Origin: Pyxidicoccus caerfyrddinensis
Lineage (GTDB): Bacteria; Myxococcota; Myxococcia; Myxococcales; Myxococcaceae
DNA: 64,000 bases
Direction of reading: 5' to 3'
NCBI RefSeq assembly: GCF_010894405.1
Contig: NZ_JAAIYA010000014.1
Location: forward strand, 62,001-126,000
Shown here: piece after piece, positions 33,519-41,802 of the stretch
Numbering within the stretch: the stretch's first letter is position 1
Layout: each line of letters starts with the position of its first letter
Position numbers and translations under genes: made by a program
The notes under the pieces: model-generated
Databases searched by the model: none
What the model was told of the DNA's origin: nothing
The model's input: only the letters and a program-made list of their open reading frames with translations

Positions 33519-34493
33519 ATGGGCGAGTGGCGGGTGGTGCGGGCGGTGGTCGTTGCCTGCGGGTTGGTGGGGTGTGCGGGTGGCTCGGTGACGGAGCCCG
33601 AGCTCAAGCCAACGCTGCAGTCGAGCGTGGCGGAGCTGGCGGCTCCCAACGGACGCAACCTCAACGGGCGCAACCTCAACGGACGCAACCTCAACGGCAC
33701 CTCGATGGGGGCGCTGGTCTCCGTGAATCTGTCCGGCGTGTACGCCGCGGACAGCGTGGATGACCCGATGAGCTCGGCGTGGCTGCAGGGCAGCGTCTTC
33801 CACGGCTTCAACGGGGGCCGCGAGGTGTCCGGCCTGGACTTCCTCGGCGCGCGCTTCACCGGCAACCTCGGCGGCGGCCAGACGGTGGAGCTGCGCGTGG
33901 ACGCCATCAATCCGGCCACCGGCGCGAGCGGGGACATCTGGTCCTACCGCGTCTCCTTCCTCGACAACACGGACGGCACCTGGAAGCCCGCGTGCCCCGC
34001 GGCGGATGGCTCCGCGCTGGATGCCATTCCCGTGTCCGGCACCTGGAACTACAAGGAGGGCGTGTTCGGTGGTGGTGCGCACCTGGACGACCCCAGCCTC
34101 TTCACCTTCGCCTGCGAGGGCGCGGCCATCGCCAAGTGCATCCACTTCGGCTACCGGCCGTGGGCCACGGCGGCGGACGGCCGCAGCCTCGAGGACCACC
34201 ACCAGGCCTGCACGCGCATGGTGCGCGCGGACTTCTGCGGCGACGGCACCTCGCACACGCAGGATGGCAACTGGGTGAACCTCTACGACGCGCTCGGCGT
34301 GCAGCAGGACACCGAGTCGTGGCTGCTGGAGGCCGAGTGGAACACCGACGGCGCCCTGTGCGCCTCGTCGTCCACGCGCTCCACCGTGCCGGTGAGCTGC
34401 CCCAACAAGCCCCAGGTGTCGGGCTGCGGACAGCCGGGCCACTTCCGCACCGGCACCCTCATCATGAGCGAGGTGCCCTCCACGACGCCGTGA
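33519..34493 (+). CDS. ADYC-like lipoprotein with NGRNL repeats
   Basis: The product is 324 residues. The signal peptide ends CGLVGCAGG (Cys19). A short repeat NGRNL occurs three times at about 44-58 (coded by a 15-base direct repeat), followed by SMGALVSVNLSGVYA. The middle holds FRW-free beta strands such as GDIWSYRVSFLDNTDGTW. Then CIHFGYRPW and HHQACTRMVRADFCGDGTSHTQDG match the ADYC domain described for myxobacterial proteins, here with Phe in place of Tyr (ADFC). Many Cys residues suggest disulfides outside the cell. GGGGAGGTC precedes ATG 33519. The function is not known; a surface role is likely. Confidence 0.78.
   Translation: MGEWRVVRAVVVACGLVGCAGGSVTEPELKPTLQSSVAELAAPNGRNLNGRNLNGRNLNGTSMGALVSVNLSGVYAADSVDDPMSSAWLQGSVFHGFNGGREVSGLDFLGARFTGNLGGGQTVELRVDAINPATGASGDIWSYRVSFLDNTDGTWKPACPAADGSALDAIPVSGTWNYKEGVFGGGAHLDDPSLFTFACEGAAIAKCIHFGYRPWATAADGRSLEDHHQACTRMVRADFCGDGTSHTQDGNWVNLYDALGVQQDTESWLLEAEWNTDGALCASSSTRSTVPVSCPNKPQVSGCGQPGHFRTGTLIMSEVPSTTP
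33648..33692 (+). repeat. Three tandem 15-base units coding for NGRNL
   Basis: AACGGACGCAACCTC is present three times in a row (33648-33662, 33663-33677, 33678-33692) with a single silent third-base difference in the middle unit. A partial fourth unit (AACGGC) follows. Near-identity at DNA level points to recent duplication or slippage. Confidence 0.8.
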
Positions 34494-34502
34494 CGCGGCG
34501 TC
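34484..34502 (+). terminator. Hairpin overlapping the stop of the ADYC-like gene
   Basis: GACGCCG (34484-34490) pairs with CGGCGTC (34496-34502) around TGACG, which holds the TGA stop codon. It may terminate the transcript before the efflux operon. Confidence 0.4.
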
Positions 34503-34703
34503 TCCCGGACACCTGAACCGCGCCACGGAACGCGTCCTGAGCGGCTCGTCCGCACGCCTGCTCCGCTTTCAGGCAGTGGACACGCGGGCCTTCCGGGTGC
34601 GGAACGACACCGGGTGCGGCTACCGGAGGCAGGGGGCCGACACCATGGTTAGCCGGCTCGCCGGGGCCATGAGGCCGGCCCGGCGGAGGACGGGAGACTC
34701 GCC

Positions 34704-35972
34704 GTGAAACGCGTGCACGTGAGCGGGAGGACGCGAGGCTGGGGGCTCTGGCTGCTGCTGGGCCTGACCTGTGTCGTGGCCGGCTGCAAGAAGGACCCGG
34801 ACGGAGCGGACGCGAAGCCCGTGGAGCCGGTGGTGACGCTCGGGCAGGAGAACGTGACCCGCGCCGAGGTGCGAGAGCTGCAATCGGGCCCCGGCATCTC
34901 CGGCACGCTGCAGGCGCGCACGGCGGCCGCGGTGCGCGCGGAGGTCGGCGGCACCATCCTCGACATCAAGGCCGAGCAGGGCCAGCGGGTGAAGAAGGGG
35001 CAGGAGCTGGCGCGCATCGAAGACGCCACCCGGAGGGACCAGCTCATCGCCGCGCGCACCACCGTGCGGACGGCCAGCAGCGCGGTGCAGGTGGCCCGCG
35101 CCGAGGAGGAGCGCAGCGCGATGCTCGCGAAGGCGGGCGTCATCACCCAGCGCGAATTCGAGCGCGCCCAGCTCGGAGTGTCACAGGCGGAGGGGCAGCT
35201 CGCGGAGGCGCGCTCCCGACTGGCCCTGGCGCAGGAGCAGGTGGGCCGCGCGCGCATCATCGCGCCCCTCGACGGCGTGGTGAGCGAGCGCCAGGCGAGC
35301 GCGGGCGACGTGGTGCAGCCCGGCGCGCCGCTCTTCACGGTGGTGGACCCGCGCACGCTGCGGCTGGAGGCCGCCGTGCCCGCCGCGCAGCTGGAGCAGG
35401 TGAAGACGGGCACGCCGGTGGAGTTCCAGGTCACCGGCTACGGCGAGCGCGCCTTCAGCGGCAAGGTGGAGCGCATCAACCCCGTGGTGGACCCGGGCAC
35501 CGGCCAGGTGCGCATCTACGTGGCCATTCCCAACACGGACCTCGAGCTGCTCGCGGGCCTCTTCGCGGAAGGCCGTGTGGCCTCGCAGGAGCGGCGCGCG
35601 CTGGCGGTGCCGGTGGATGCCATCGACGAAGCCAACGGCGGCCCCTCGGTGCTGCGCATCCGCGACGAGCGCGTGCAGCGCGTCCCTGTGAAGCTGGGGC
35701 TGCGGGACGACGTCGCGCAGCAGGTGGAGGTCCGCTCCGAGCTGCAGGCGGGAGACCTGGTGCTGCTCGGCTCGGCCCGCGACGAGGTGGGCGAGGGCTC
35801 GCGCGTGAAGGTGCAGGCGCCGCGTCCGGAGTCGAAGCCCGTGGCGGAAGACGGCCCGGGCGTCGGCGGCTCGGAGGCGCCGCCCGCGGCTCCGAATCAG
35901 CAGGGACACGCCCCCTCCACGCAGCCGAGCACGCGGGGCACCGCCGAGGGCGCGACGTCGCCTTCGCGCTGA
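34704..35972 (+). CDS. RND efflux periplasmic adaptor (membrane fusion protein)
   Basis: The product is 422 residues. The signal peptide ends VVAGCKK, so Cys28 is lipidated. The adaptor shows the usual order: lipoyl half-motif AEVGGTILDIKAEQGQRVKKGQELARIED, an alpha-hairpin (VRTASSAVQVARAEEERSAMLAKAGVITQREFERAQLGVSQAEGQLAEARSRLALAQEQ broken here), second lipoyl half RARIIAPLDGVVSERQASAGDVVQPGAPLFTV, beta-barrel strands (EFQVTGYGERAFSGKVERINPVVDPGTGQVRIYVAIPN) and the membrane-proximal domain. The tail is Pro/Ser/Thr-rich. It joins the RND pump encoded next to an outer-membrane channel that is not in this window. GTG 34704 follows GGAGGACGGGAGACTC. The pump gene begins 39 bp downstream. Confidence 0.92.
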   Translation: MKRVHVSGRTRGWGLWLLLGLTCVVAGCKKDPDGADAKPVEPVVTLGQENVTRAEVRELQSGPGISGTLQARTAAAVRAEVGGTILDIKAEQGQRVKKGQELARIEDATRRDQLIAARTTVRTASSAVQVARAEEERSAMLAKAGVITQREFERAQLGVSQAEGQLAEARSRLALAQEQVGRARIIAPLDGVVSERQASAGDVVQPGAPLFTVVDPRTLRLEAAVPAAQLEQVKTGTPVEFQVTGYGERAFSGKVERINPVVDPGTGQVRIYVAIPNTDLELLAGLFAEGRVASQERRALAVPVDAIDEANGGPSVLRIRDERVQRVPVKLGLRDDVAQQVEVRSELQAGDLVLLGSARDEVGEGSRVKVQAPRPESKPVAEDGPGVGGSEAPPAAPNQQGHAPSTQPSTRGTAEGATSPSR

Positions 35973-36011
35973 GGCCGCCCTCGTCCCATCGCATCCGCCG
36001 GGAGTCACTCC

Positions 36012-39000
36012 GTGTTCATTTCGGACTTCGCCATCAAGCGTCCCATCGTCACCATCACCGCGATGGTGGCCCTGGTCGTCTTCGGCCTCGTGGCCCTCTG
36101 GCAGCTGGAGACGGACGAGTTCCCCGACGTCCAGCAGCCCGTCATCAACGTCACCATCGTCTACCCGGGCGCGTCGCCGGACACGGTGGAACGCGAAATC
36201 GTGGAGCCGATTGAAGACGCCATCTTCGCCATCAACGGCGTGGACCCGAAGGAGACGACGTCCACGGCCACCGACGGCCTCGCCACCTTCACGGTGTTCT
36301 TCAACTTCGAGAAGGACATCCAGGAGGCGTCCCAGGACATCCGCGACGCCATCTCCAGCAAGCGCGCGGACCTGCCGCAGGAGATGGAGGAGCCCATCCT
36401 CACGCGGTTCGACCCGGCGGACCAACCCATCGTCTCGCTGACGCTCACCTCGGACCAACTCGACGTGGCGGCGCTGTCGCGCGTCGCGGACCCGCTGGTG
36501 GTGGGCGAGCTGCGCTCGGTGCCGGGCGTCGCGCAGGCGGAAGTGGTGGGCGACGTCGAGCGGGAGATGACGGTGCAGCTCAAGCCGCGGGCGATGCAGG
36601 CCGCCGGCCTGTCGGTGGCGGAAGTCGTGGGCGCACTGGAGGCGCAGAACCTGGCGGCGCCGGTGGGCCGCATCAACTCGAAGCTGTCCGAGGAGTCCAT
36701 CCGCCTCAAGGGCCGCCTGGTGCGCGTGGAGGACTTCCGCGACATGGTGGTGGCCACGCGCAACGGGCAAGTCATCCGCCTGTCCCAGGTGGCGGACGTC
36801 TTCGTGGGCTCCGAGGAGCCGCGCACGCTGGCGCTCTATGACGGCGCGGAGGCCGTCGGCATCGACGTGCTGAAGTCCAAGGGCTACAGCACCACCGAGG
36901 TCGCCGACGCGGTGCGCGCGCGCGTGGATGCGCTGCAGAAGCGTCTGCCCGCGGGGGTGAAGCTGGCCATCGTCCGCGACGCGGGCGTGCGCGTGGAGAA
37001 CGCGGTGGAGAACGTGCAGTCCGCGCTGTTGGAGGGCGCGATTCTCACCGTGCTGGTGGTGTTCATCTTCCTCAACTCGTGGCGCTCCACCGTCATCACC
37101 GGCCTGGCGCTGCCGGTGAGCGTGCTCGCCGCCTTCATCAGCGTCTGGGTGTTCGGCTTCACGCTCAACACCATGTCGCTGCTCGGCCTGACGCTGGCCA
37201 TCGGCATCCTCATCGACGACGCGATTGTGGTGCGCGAGAACATCGTCCGCCACATCGAGATGGGAAAGGACCACTACACGGCGTCGCGCGAGGGCACCGC
37301 GGAAATCGGGCTCGCGGTGTCGGCGACCACGTTCTCCATCGTGGCCGTGTTCGTCCCGGTGGCCTTCATGTACGGCGTCGCGGGGCAGTGGTTCAAGCCC
37401 TTCGCCCTGACGATTGCGTGCGCGGTGCTGGTGTCGCTGTTCGTCTCTTTCTCGCTGGACCCGATGCTGAGCGCGTACTGGCCGGACCCGCAGGTGGAGA
37501 AGGGCGCGCGGCGCGGGTTCATCTCCCGGCAGTTGACGCGCTTCAACAGCTGGTTCGACCGGCAGGCGGACCGCTACAAGCTCGTCATCGCCTGGGCGCT
37601 GGACCATCGGCTGGCCATGGTGCTGGTGGCGGTGGGCTCGCTGGTGGGGGCGCTCGTGCTGCAGGGCACCGTGGGCGGCGCGGGCTTCGTGCCGGTGAGT
37701 GACCGCGCGGAGGTGGAGGTGCTGGTGGAGACGCCGCCGGGCTCTAGCCTGGATTACACGCGGCGCAAGGTGGAGGAGGTGGTGCGCCTCACCCGCGCGC
37801 ACCCGGAGGTGGCCTACACGTACAGCACCATCGGCGTGCCGCTGCCGCTCAGCGCGCCGGGCGTGGACCAGGCGCTTGTGTACGTGCGCCTCAAGCCGAA
37901 GGCGGAGCGCGACGTGAGCCAGGACGCGCTCGGCCGCATCTTCCGCGACGAGCTGAAGACGTTGGGCGGCGCGAAGGTCTCCGTGTTCACCTCGGGCTTC
38001 GGCGGTGCCTTCAAGCAGATTCAATTGGAGCTGCGGGGGCCGGACCAGAAGGTGCTGACGCGGCTCGCGCAGGAGGTGCAGAAGCAGATGGAGGCGGTGC
38101 CGGGCGCGGTGGACGTGGGGCTGTCCACGCGCGGGCAGAAGCCGGAGCTGGAGGTGGAGCTGAACCGCGGGCTGGCGGGGCAGCTCGGCGTCACGGTGGG
38201 ACAGGTGGCCCAGGTGCTGCGCCCGGCCTTCGCGGGCCTGGACGTGGGCGACTGGGTGGACCCCATTGGTGAGACGCGCGACGTGATGATTCGGCTGGCG
38301 CCCGAGGCGCGCGACAACCCGAACGACCTGGCGCAGCTGCCCATCCGCGTGGCCGGAGTGCAGGGCGGTCCGATTCAGCTGGTGCCGCTGGGGCAGGTGG
38401 CGGACATCCGGCGGACGCTGGGCCCGGCGCAGATTACGCACCTGGACCGCGAGCGCGTCATCAACATCCAGGCCAACACGCAGGGGCGCTCGCTGACGGA
38501 GGTGATGACGGAAATCCAGGAGCGGGTGAAGAACGTGCAGCTGCCGTCCGGCTACACGCTGACGACGGGCGGCGAGTCCGCGGACCAGGCGGAGGTCTTC
38601 ACGCGCGTGTTCATCGCGCTCGGGGTGGCGTTGCTGCTGATGTACCTCATCCTCGTCATCCAGTTCGGTTCGTTCCTGGACCCGCTGGCCATCCTCCTGT
38701 CGCTGCCGCTGTCGCTCATCGGCGTGGTGCTGGCGCTGCTCATCACGCGCGACACGCTCAACATCATGAGCCTCATCGGCGTCATCCTGCTGATGGGCAT
38801 CGTCGCGAAGAACGCCATCCTCCTCATCGACTTCGCGAAGTGGTCTCACGAGAAGGGCATGCCGCTGCGCGAGGCGCTCATCGAGGCGGGACGCATCCGC
38901 CTGCGGCCCATCCTCATGACGACGCTCGCGCTGGTGGCCGGCATGATTCCGGTGGCGATTGGCGCGGGCGAGGGCGGCGACTTCCGCGCGCCGCTGGGCC

Positions 39001-39200
39001 GCGCGGTGATTGGCGGCACGATTACGTCCACGCTGCTGACGCTGCTGGTGATTCCGACGGTGTACGAAATCCTGGTAGACGGCCGGAACTGGATGAGCCG
39101 CAAGCTGCGCAAGGTCTTCCACATGCGCCCTCCCCAGGAGCAAGGCCCGCACGGTGGGGGTGGCGAGCCGCGCCCGGTGCCGCAGGCCCGTCAGGACTGA
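36012..39200 (+). CDS. RND-family multidrug efflux permease (HAE1-type)
   Basis: The product is 1062 residues, the standard size for hydrophobe/amphiphile pumps. FISDFAIKRPIVTITAMVALVVFGLVALWQL is the first transmembrane helix after the family's opening. Proton-relay residues in helix 4 are the Asp-Asp pair of GILIDDAIVVRENI (near residue 402). GEMKRAT-type porter loops and VPVSDRAEVEVLVETPPGSSLDYTRRK are seen. The second half repeats the pattern (VFTRVFIALGVALLLMYLILVIQF, ILLSLPLSLIGVVLALL, ILLMGIVAKNAILLIDFA), confirming twelve helices. It exports drugs or lipids with the adaptor encoded 39 bp upstream, using the proton gradient. GTG 36012. No TolC gene is adjacent. Confidence 0.95.
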   Translation: MFISDFAIKRPIVTITAMVALVVFGLVALWQLETDEFPDVQQPVINVTIVYPGASPDTVEREIVEPIEDAIFAINGVDPKETTSTATDGLATFTVFFNFEKDIQEASQDIRDAISSKRADLPQEMEEPILTRFDPADQPIVSLTLTSDQLDVAALSRVADPLVVGELRSVPGVAQAEVVGDVEREMTVQLKPRAMQAAGLSVAEVVGALEAQNLAAPVGRINSKLSEESIRLKGRLVRVEDFRDMVVATRNGQVIRLSQVADVFVGSEEPRTLALYDGAEAVGIDVLKSKGYSTTEVADAVRARVDALQKRLPAGVKLAIVRDAGVRVENAVENVQSALLEGAILTVLVVFIFLNSWRSTVITGLALPVSVLAAFISVWVFGFTLNTMSLLGLTLAIGILIDDAIVVRENIVRHIEMGKDHYTASREGTAEIGLAVSATTFSIVAVFVPVAFMYGVAGQWFKPFALTIACAVLVSLFVSFSLDPMLSAYWPDPQVEKGARRGFISRQLTRFNSWFDRQADRYKLVIAWALDHRLAMVLVAVGSLVGALVLQGTVGGAGFVPVSDRAEVEVLVETPPGSSLDYTRRKVEEVVRLTRAHPEVAYTYSTIGVPLPLSAPGVDQALVYVRLKPKAERDVSQDALGRIFRDELKTLGGAKVSVFTSGFGGAFKQIQLELRGPDQKVLTRLAQEVQKQMEAVPGAVDVGLSTRGQKPELEVELNRGLAGQLGVTVGQVAQVLRPAFAGLDVGDWVDPIGETRDVMIRLAPEARDNPNDLAQLPIRVAGVQGGPIQLVPLGQVADIRRTLGPAQITHLDRERVINIQANTQGRSLTEVMTEIQERVKNVQLPSGYTLTTGGESADQAEVFTRVFIALGVALLLMYLILVIQFGSFLDPLAILLSLPLSLIGVVLALLITRDTLNIMSLIGVILLMGIVAKNAILLIDFAKWSHEKGMPLREALIEAGRIRLRPILMTTLALVAGMIPVAIGAGEGGDFRAPLGRAVIGGTITSTLLTLLVIPTVYEILVDGRNWMSRKLRKVFHMRPPQEQGPHGGGGEPRPVPQARQD

Positions 39201-39271
39201 GCTGCGAGTCCGTCAGGCGGCGCCCCTCCGTTTCGTCCCGTCGGCTCAAAACCGACAAAGGACACGGAAGC

Positions 39272-39583
39272 ATGGGCTGGGCCACGGATGCGCTTCAGGC
39301 GCTCGAACGAGGTGAGCAGGTAACCGTCCGTCCACGAGGAGGCTCCATGCGGGGCCGCATCGAGGACGGGCAGCGGGTGACGCTGGGACCGGTGGACCCA
39401 CAGGAGGTGGACACCGGGGATGTGGTGCTGGTGCGGTGGAAGGGCGGCGTCCTCCTGCACCTGGTGAAGCAGGCCACGAAGGACCGGGTGCTCATCGGCA
39501 ACAACGTGGGCCGCATCAACGGGTGGGCCCAGCGGACGGCGGTGGTGGGCCGGCTCGTCAAGGTGCATCCACTCGGGTCCTGA
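39272..39583 (+). CDS. Small S24/S26-like (LexA/signal-peptidase fold) protein
   Basis: The product is 103 residues. PRGGSMRGRIEDGQRVTLGPV resembles the nucleophile region of S24/S26 proteases (Gly-Ser-Met, Ser25 as candidate), and VDTGDVVLVRWKGGVLLHLVKQATKDRVLIGNNVGRINGW follows the strand and Lys region (Lys66 in HLVKQ). There is no DNA-binding domain and no signal peptide or membrane helix, so it is neither a full repressor nor a normal signal peptidase. It could cleave a cytoplasmic partner, or the fold may be used without catalysis. ATG 39272 follows a small hairpin (39240-39256) and GACACGGAAGC. It is 71 bp after the RND pump gene. Confidence 0.65.
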   Translation: MGWATDALQALERGEQVTVRPRGGSMRGRIEDGQRVTLGPVDPQEVDTGDVVLVRWKGGVLLHLVKQATKDRVLIGNNVGRINGWAQRTAVVGRLVKVHPLGS

Positions 39584-39670
39584 GCTCGCCGGACGTTGAT
39601 GTTGAACGTCTGGCCCACCAGGACGGTTGGCGCCTCGCGCGGAGGCCCGTAGGGTCGGTCGCTGCACGAT

Positions 39671-41638
39671 ATGGCTCCAGCGCCGCTGCCCGAAGACCAC
39701 CACCGGCTCGTCACCGAGGCGCTCGCCGCGCTCGATGTCCGCAACTGCGTGTTGAGCATCCACGACCCGAGCTTCCCCAGCCTCCCCGAGGAGGACACGG
39801 GCTGGGGCTCGCCATACTCGGAAGGGGCGGCACGCTTCCTCGCCTTCGCGCGGGAGCTGGGCTTCAACGGCATCCAGCTCGGGCCGCAGGGACAGACCAC
39901 CGAGTTCAACGCGTCGCCATATGACGGCACGCTCTTCTCGCGAAACCTCCTCAACGTGGCGCTCGCGCCGCTGGAGGAGCCCGAGCCGTGGGGGGCGCTC
40001 CTCCCGCGTGGACGTGTGGCCGCACTCTCCGCGAACCGTCCGCACGGTGCCAGCCCGGGGGAGCGCTACCGTCACGCCTTCCGCACGCAGCTCACCGCGC
40101 TGCACGAGGCCTGGGAGTCCTTCCGCCGCCAGCGCGAAGCCCCGGACGCGTCTCCCGCCATTCACGCGCTGGCCGCACGCTTCGGCACCTTTCGCCGGCA
40201 ACACCATGCGTGGCTGCTCCGCGACGCCCTCTTCGACGTGTTGTGCGAGGAGAAGCACGAGCCGGACTGGAGGCGCTGGAGCGACTCGCTCGACGGACGG
40301 CTGTGGAGCCCCCGCCGTGAGGAGGAAGCCGCGGCCGCCGCGCGCCTCGTGGAGTTGGAGGCCCGGTACGCGGACGCGCTGGAGCGCTACGCCTTCTTCC
40401 AGTTCATCGTGCATGTGCAGCACCAGTCCTTGCGGGAGCGCACGGCGGAGTGGCGGCTGAAGCTGTACGGCGACTTGCAGATTGGCTTCTCGCCGCAAGA
40501 CACGTGGGCGTGGCAGGGGCTCTTCCTGCGCAGCTACCTCATGGGCGCGCCGCCCAGCCGCACCAATCCGGATGGCCAGCCGTGGAACTACCCCGTGCTG
40601 GACCCGGAGCAGTACTTCGAGGACGACGACGCGGGCGTGGCCGCGGGGCAGCGGGCCGGGCCGGTGCTGCGCTTCATGAACGCGCGCATGGACAAGATGC
40701 TCGGCGAGTACGACGGGCTGCGGCTGGACCATCCGCACGGACTCGTGTGCCCGTGGGTGTACCGCGCGGACGCGATGGATGCGCTGTGGGCCGTGCAGCA
40801 CGGGGCGCGCCTCTTCTCGTCACCGGACCTGCAGGACCATCCGGACCTCGCGCGCTACGCGCTGGTGCACCCGGAGCAACTGGACCGCACGGTGCCCCGA
40901 TACGCGGACCGGGAGGTGAAGTACCTCACGCCGGAGCAGGTGCGCCGCTACAGCGTCCTCTTCGACACAATCGTGAGCGCGGCGCGGCGCAACGGGCGGG
41001 ACCTCGGAGATTTGCTCGGCGAAGTGCTCAGCACGCTGCCGTATCCGCTGGAGCGGGTGCTGGCGCAGTACGGGCTGGGGCGCTTCCGCGTGACGCAGAA
41101 GGCGGACCTGAGCAACCCGGCGGACGTGTACCGCAGTGAGAACGTGGCGCCCGAGGACTGGGTGATGGTGGGCAACCACGACACGAAGTCCCTGTGGCAA
41201 CTGGTGGGGGAGTGGCAGTGGCGCGGCAAGCTGAAGGCGCAGGCGGACTACCTCGCGTGGCGCCTGTGTCCGGAGGAAGCAGAGCGAGAGGACTTCGCGC
41301 AAAGGCTGGCGGCGGACCCGGGGCTGCTGGCGCAGGCGAAGGTGGCGGACCTGTTCGCCAGCCGAGCGCGCAATGTCATGGTGTTCTTCACGGACCTGCT
41401 GGGAATGACGGAGACGTACAACACGCCCGGCACGGTGGACGCGCGGAACTGGTCCCTGCGAGTGCCGCAGGACTGGGCCCGCGAGTACCGCGAGCGGCTC
41501 CGAGGTGACGCGGCGCTGAACGTGCCCGCGGCGCTGGCCATGGCCCTGCGCGCGAGAGGCGCCGAGACCCGCAAGCGACATCATACTCTGCTCGCCGGCC
41601 TGGACCGGCTTGCAGGCGAGCTACGCGCCAGGCCGTGA
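39671..41638 (+). CDS. malQ: 4-alpha-glucanotransferase (amylomaltase)
   Basis: The product is 655 residues, within the range of long amylomaltases. It transfers maltooligosaccharide units between chains in glycogen/maltose metabolism. RFLAFARELGFNGIQLGPQGQTTEFNASPYDGTLFSRNLLNVAL is the first conserved barrel region, GDLQIGFSPQDTWAWQGLFL the next, and GLRLDHPHGLVCPW carries the nucleophile Asp353. ENVAPEDWVMVGNHDTKSLW contains the later catalytic region with Asp in NHDTKS. MTETYNTPGTVDARNWSLRVP closes the active site. The insertion from 105 to 250 is longer than in the small bacterial enzymes. ATG 39671. Followed by two imperfect direct repeats and a bidirectional terminator. Confidence 0.92.
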   Translation: MAPAPLPEDHHRLVTEALAALDVRNCVLSIHDPSFPSLPEEDTGWGSPYSEGAARFLAFARELGFNGIQLGPQGQTTEFNASPYDGTLFSRNLLNVALAPLEEPEPWGALLPRGRVAALSANRPHGASPGERYRHAFRTQLTALHEAWESFRRQREAPDASPAIHALAARFGTFRRQHHAWLLRDALFDVLCEEKHEPDWRRWSDSLDGRLWSPRREEEAAAAARLVELEARYADALERYAFFQFIVHVQHQSLRERTAEWRLKLYGDLQIGFSPQDTWAWQGLFLRSYLMGAPPSRTNPDGQPWNYPVLDPEQYFEDDDAGVAAGQRAGPVLRFMNARMDKMLGEYDGLRLDHPHGLVCPWVYRADAMDALWAVQHGARLFSSPDLQDHPDLARYALVHPEQLDRTVPRYADREVKYLTPEQVRRYSVLFDTIVSAARRNGRDLGDLLGEVLSTLPYPLERVLAQYGLGRFRVTQKADLSNPADVYRSENVAPEDWVMVGNHDTKSLWQLVGEWQWRGKLKAQADYLAWRLCPEEAEREDFAQRLAADPGLLAQAKVADLFASRARNVMVFFTDLLGMTETYNTPGTVDARNWSLRVPQDWAREYRERLRGDAALNVPAALAMALRARGAETRKRHHTLLAGLDRLAGELRARP

Positions 41639-41701
41639 CGCATCCACGGTGCGGACCAACAGGCGAGCCGTGACGCGTCCGGCTCGGACCGACAGGCAAG
41701 C
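41635..41701. repeat. Imperfect 32-34 base direct repeat after malQ
   Basis: The two units 41635-41668 and 41670-41701 share GTGACGC, CGGACC and ACAGGC with AAGC/GAGC ends. They start at the malQ stop codon. They may come from a past tandem duplication of the gene end; no function is apparent. Confidence 0.5.
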
Positions 41702-41761
41702 TTCACGGTGGCGTCGGGACTTCGCGAGCCCTCATCCCCTGCACGAGTGCATGAACCCGGC

Positions 41762-41793
41762 GAGGAGCGCGGTTCCACGGAGCCGCGCTCCTC
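41762..41793. terminator. Bidirectional terminator between malQ and the AMIN-like lipoprotein gene
   Basis: GAGGAGCGCGG (41762-41772) pairs perfectly with CCGCGCTCCTC (41783-41793), with a ten-base interior that can pair further. The two flanking genes are convergent. Confidence 0.7.
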
Positions 41794-41802
41794 ACGGTGA
41801 CG

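Noticed and set aside
33648-33692. Short tandem repeats considered as a CRISPR-like array
   Set aside because: The units are 15 bases without spacers and in frame with a lipoprotein, so they are coding repeats.
28497-34526. A 2009-codon open frame on the minus strand
   Set aside because: It is antisense to the well-supported kinase, response-regulator and ADYC genes. Long antisense frames are expected in GC-rich coding DNA; the translation is Arg/Gly/His-rich without motifs.
34593-34619. Direct repeat of CCGGGTGCGG in the leader of the efflux operon
   Set aside because: Only ten bases and GC-rich; too likely by chance to call an operator.
35181-39152. A 1323-codon open frame on the minus strand
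   Set aside because: Antisense to the RND adaptor and pump. It has no domains and an abnormal His/Arg/Gln composition.
39240-39256. GTCGG/CCGAC hairpin between the pump gene and the S24-like gene
   Set aside because: Stem of only five bases; not enough to call a terminator or attenuator.
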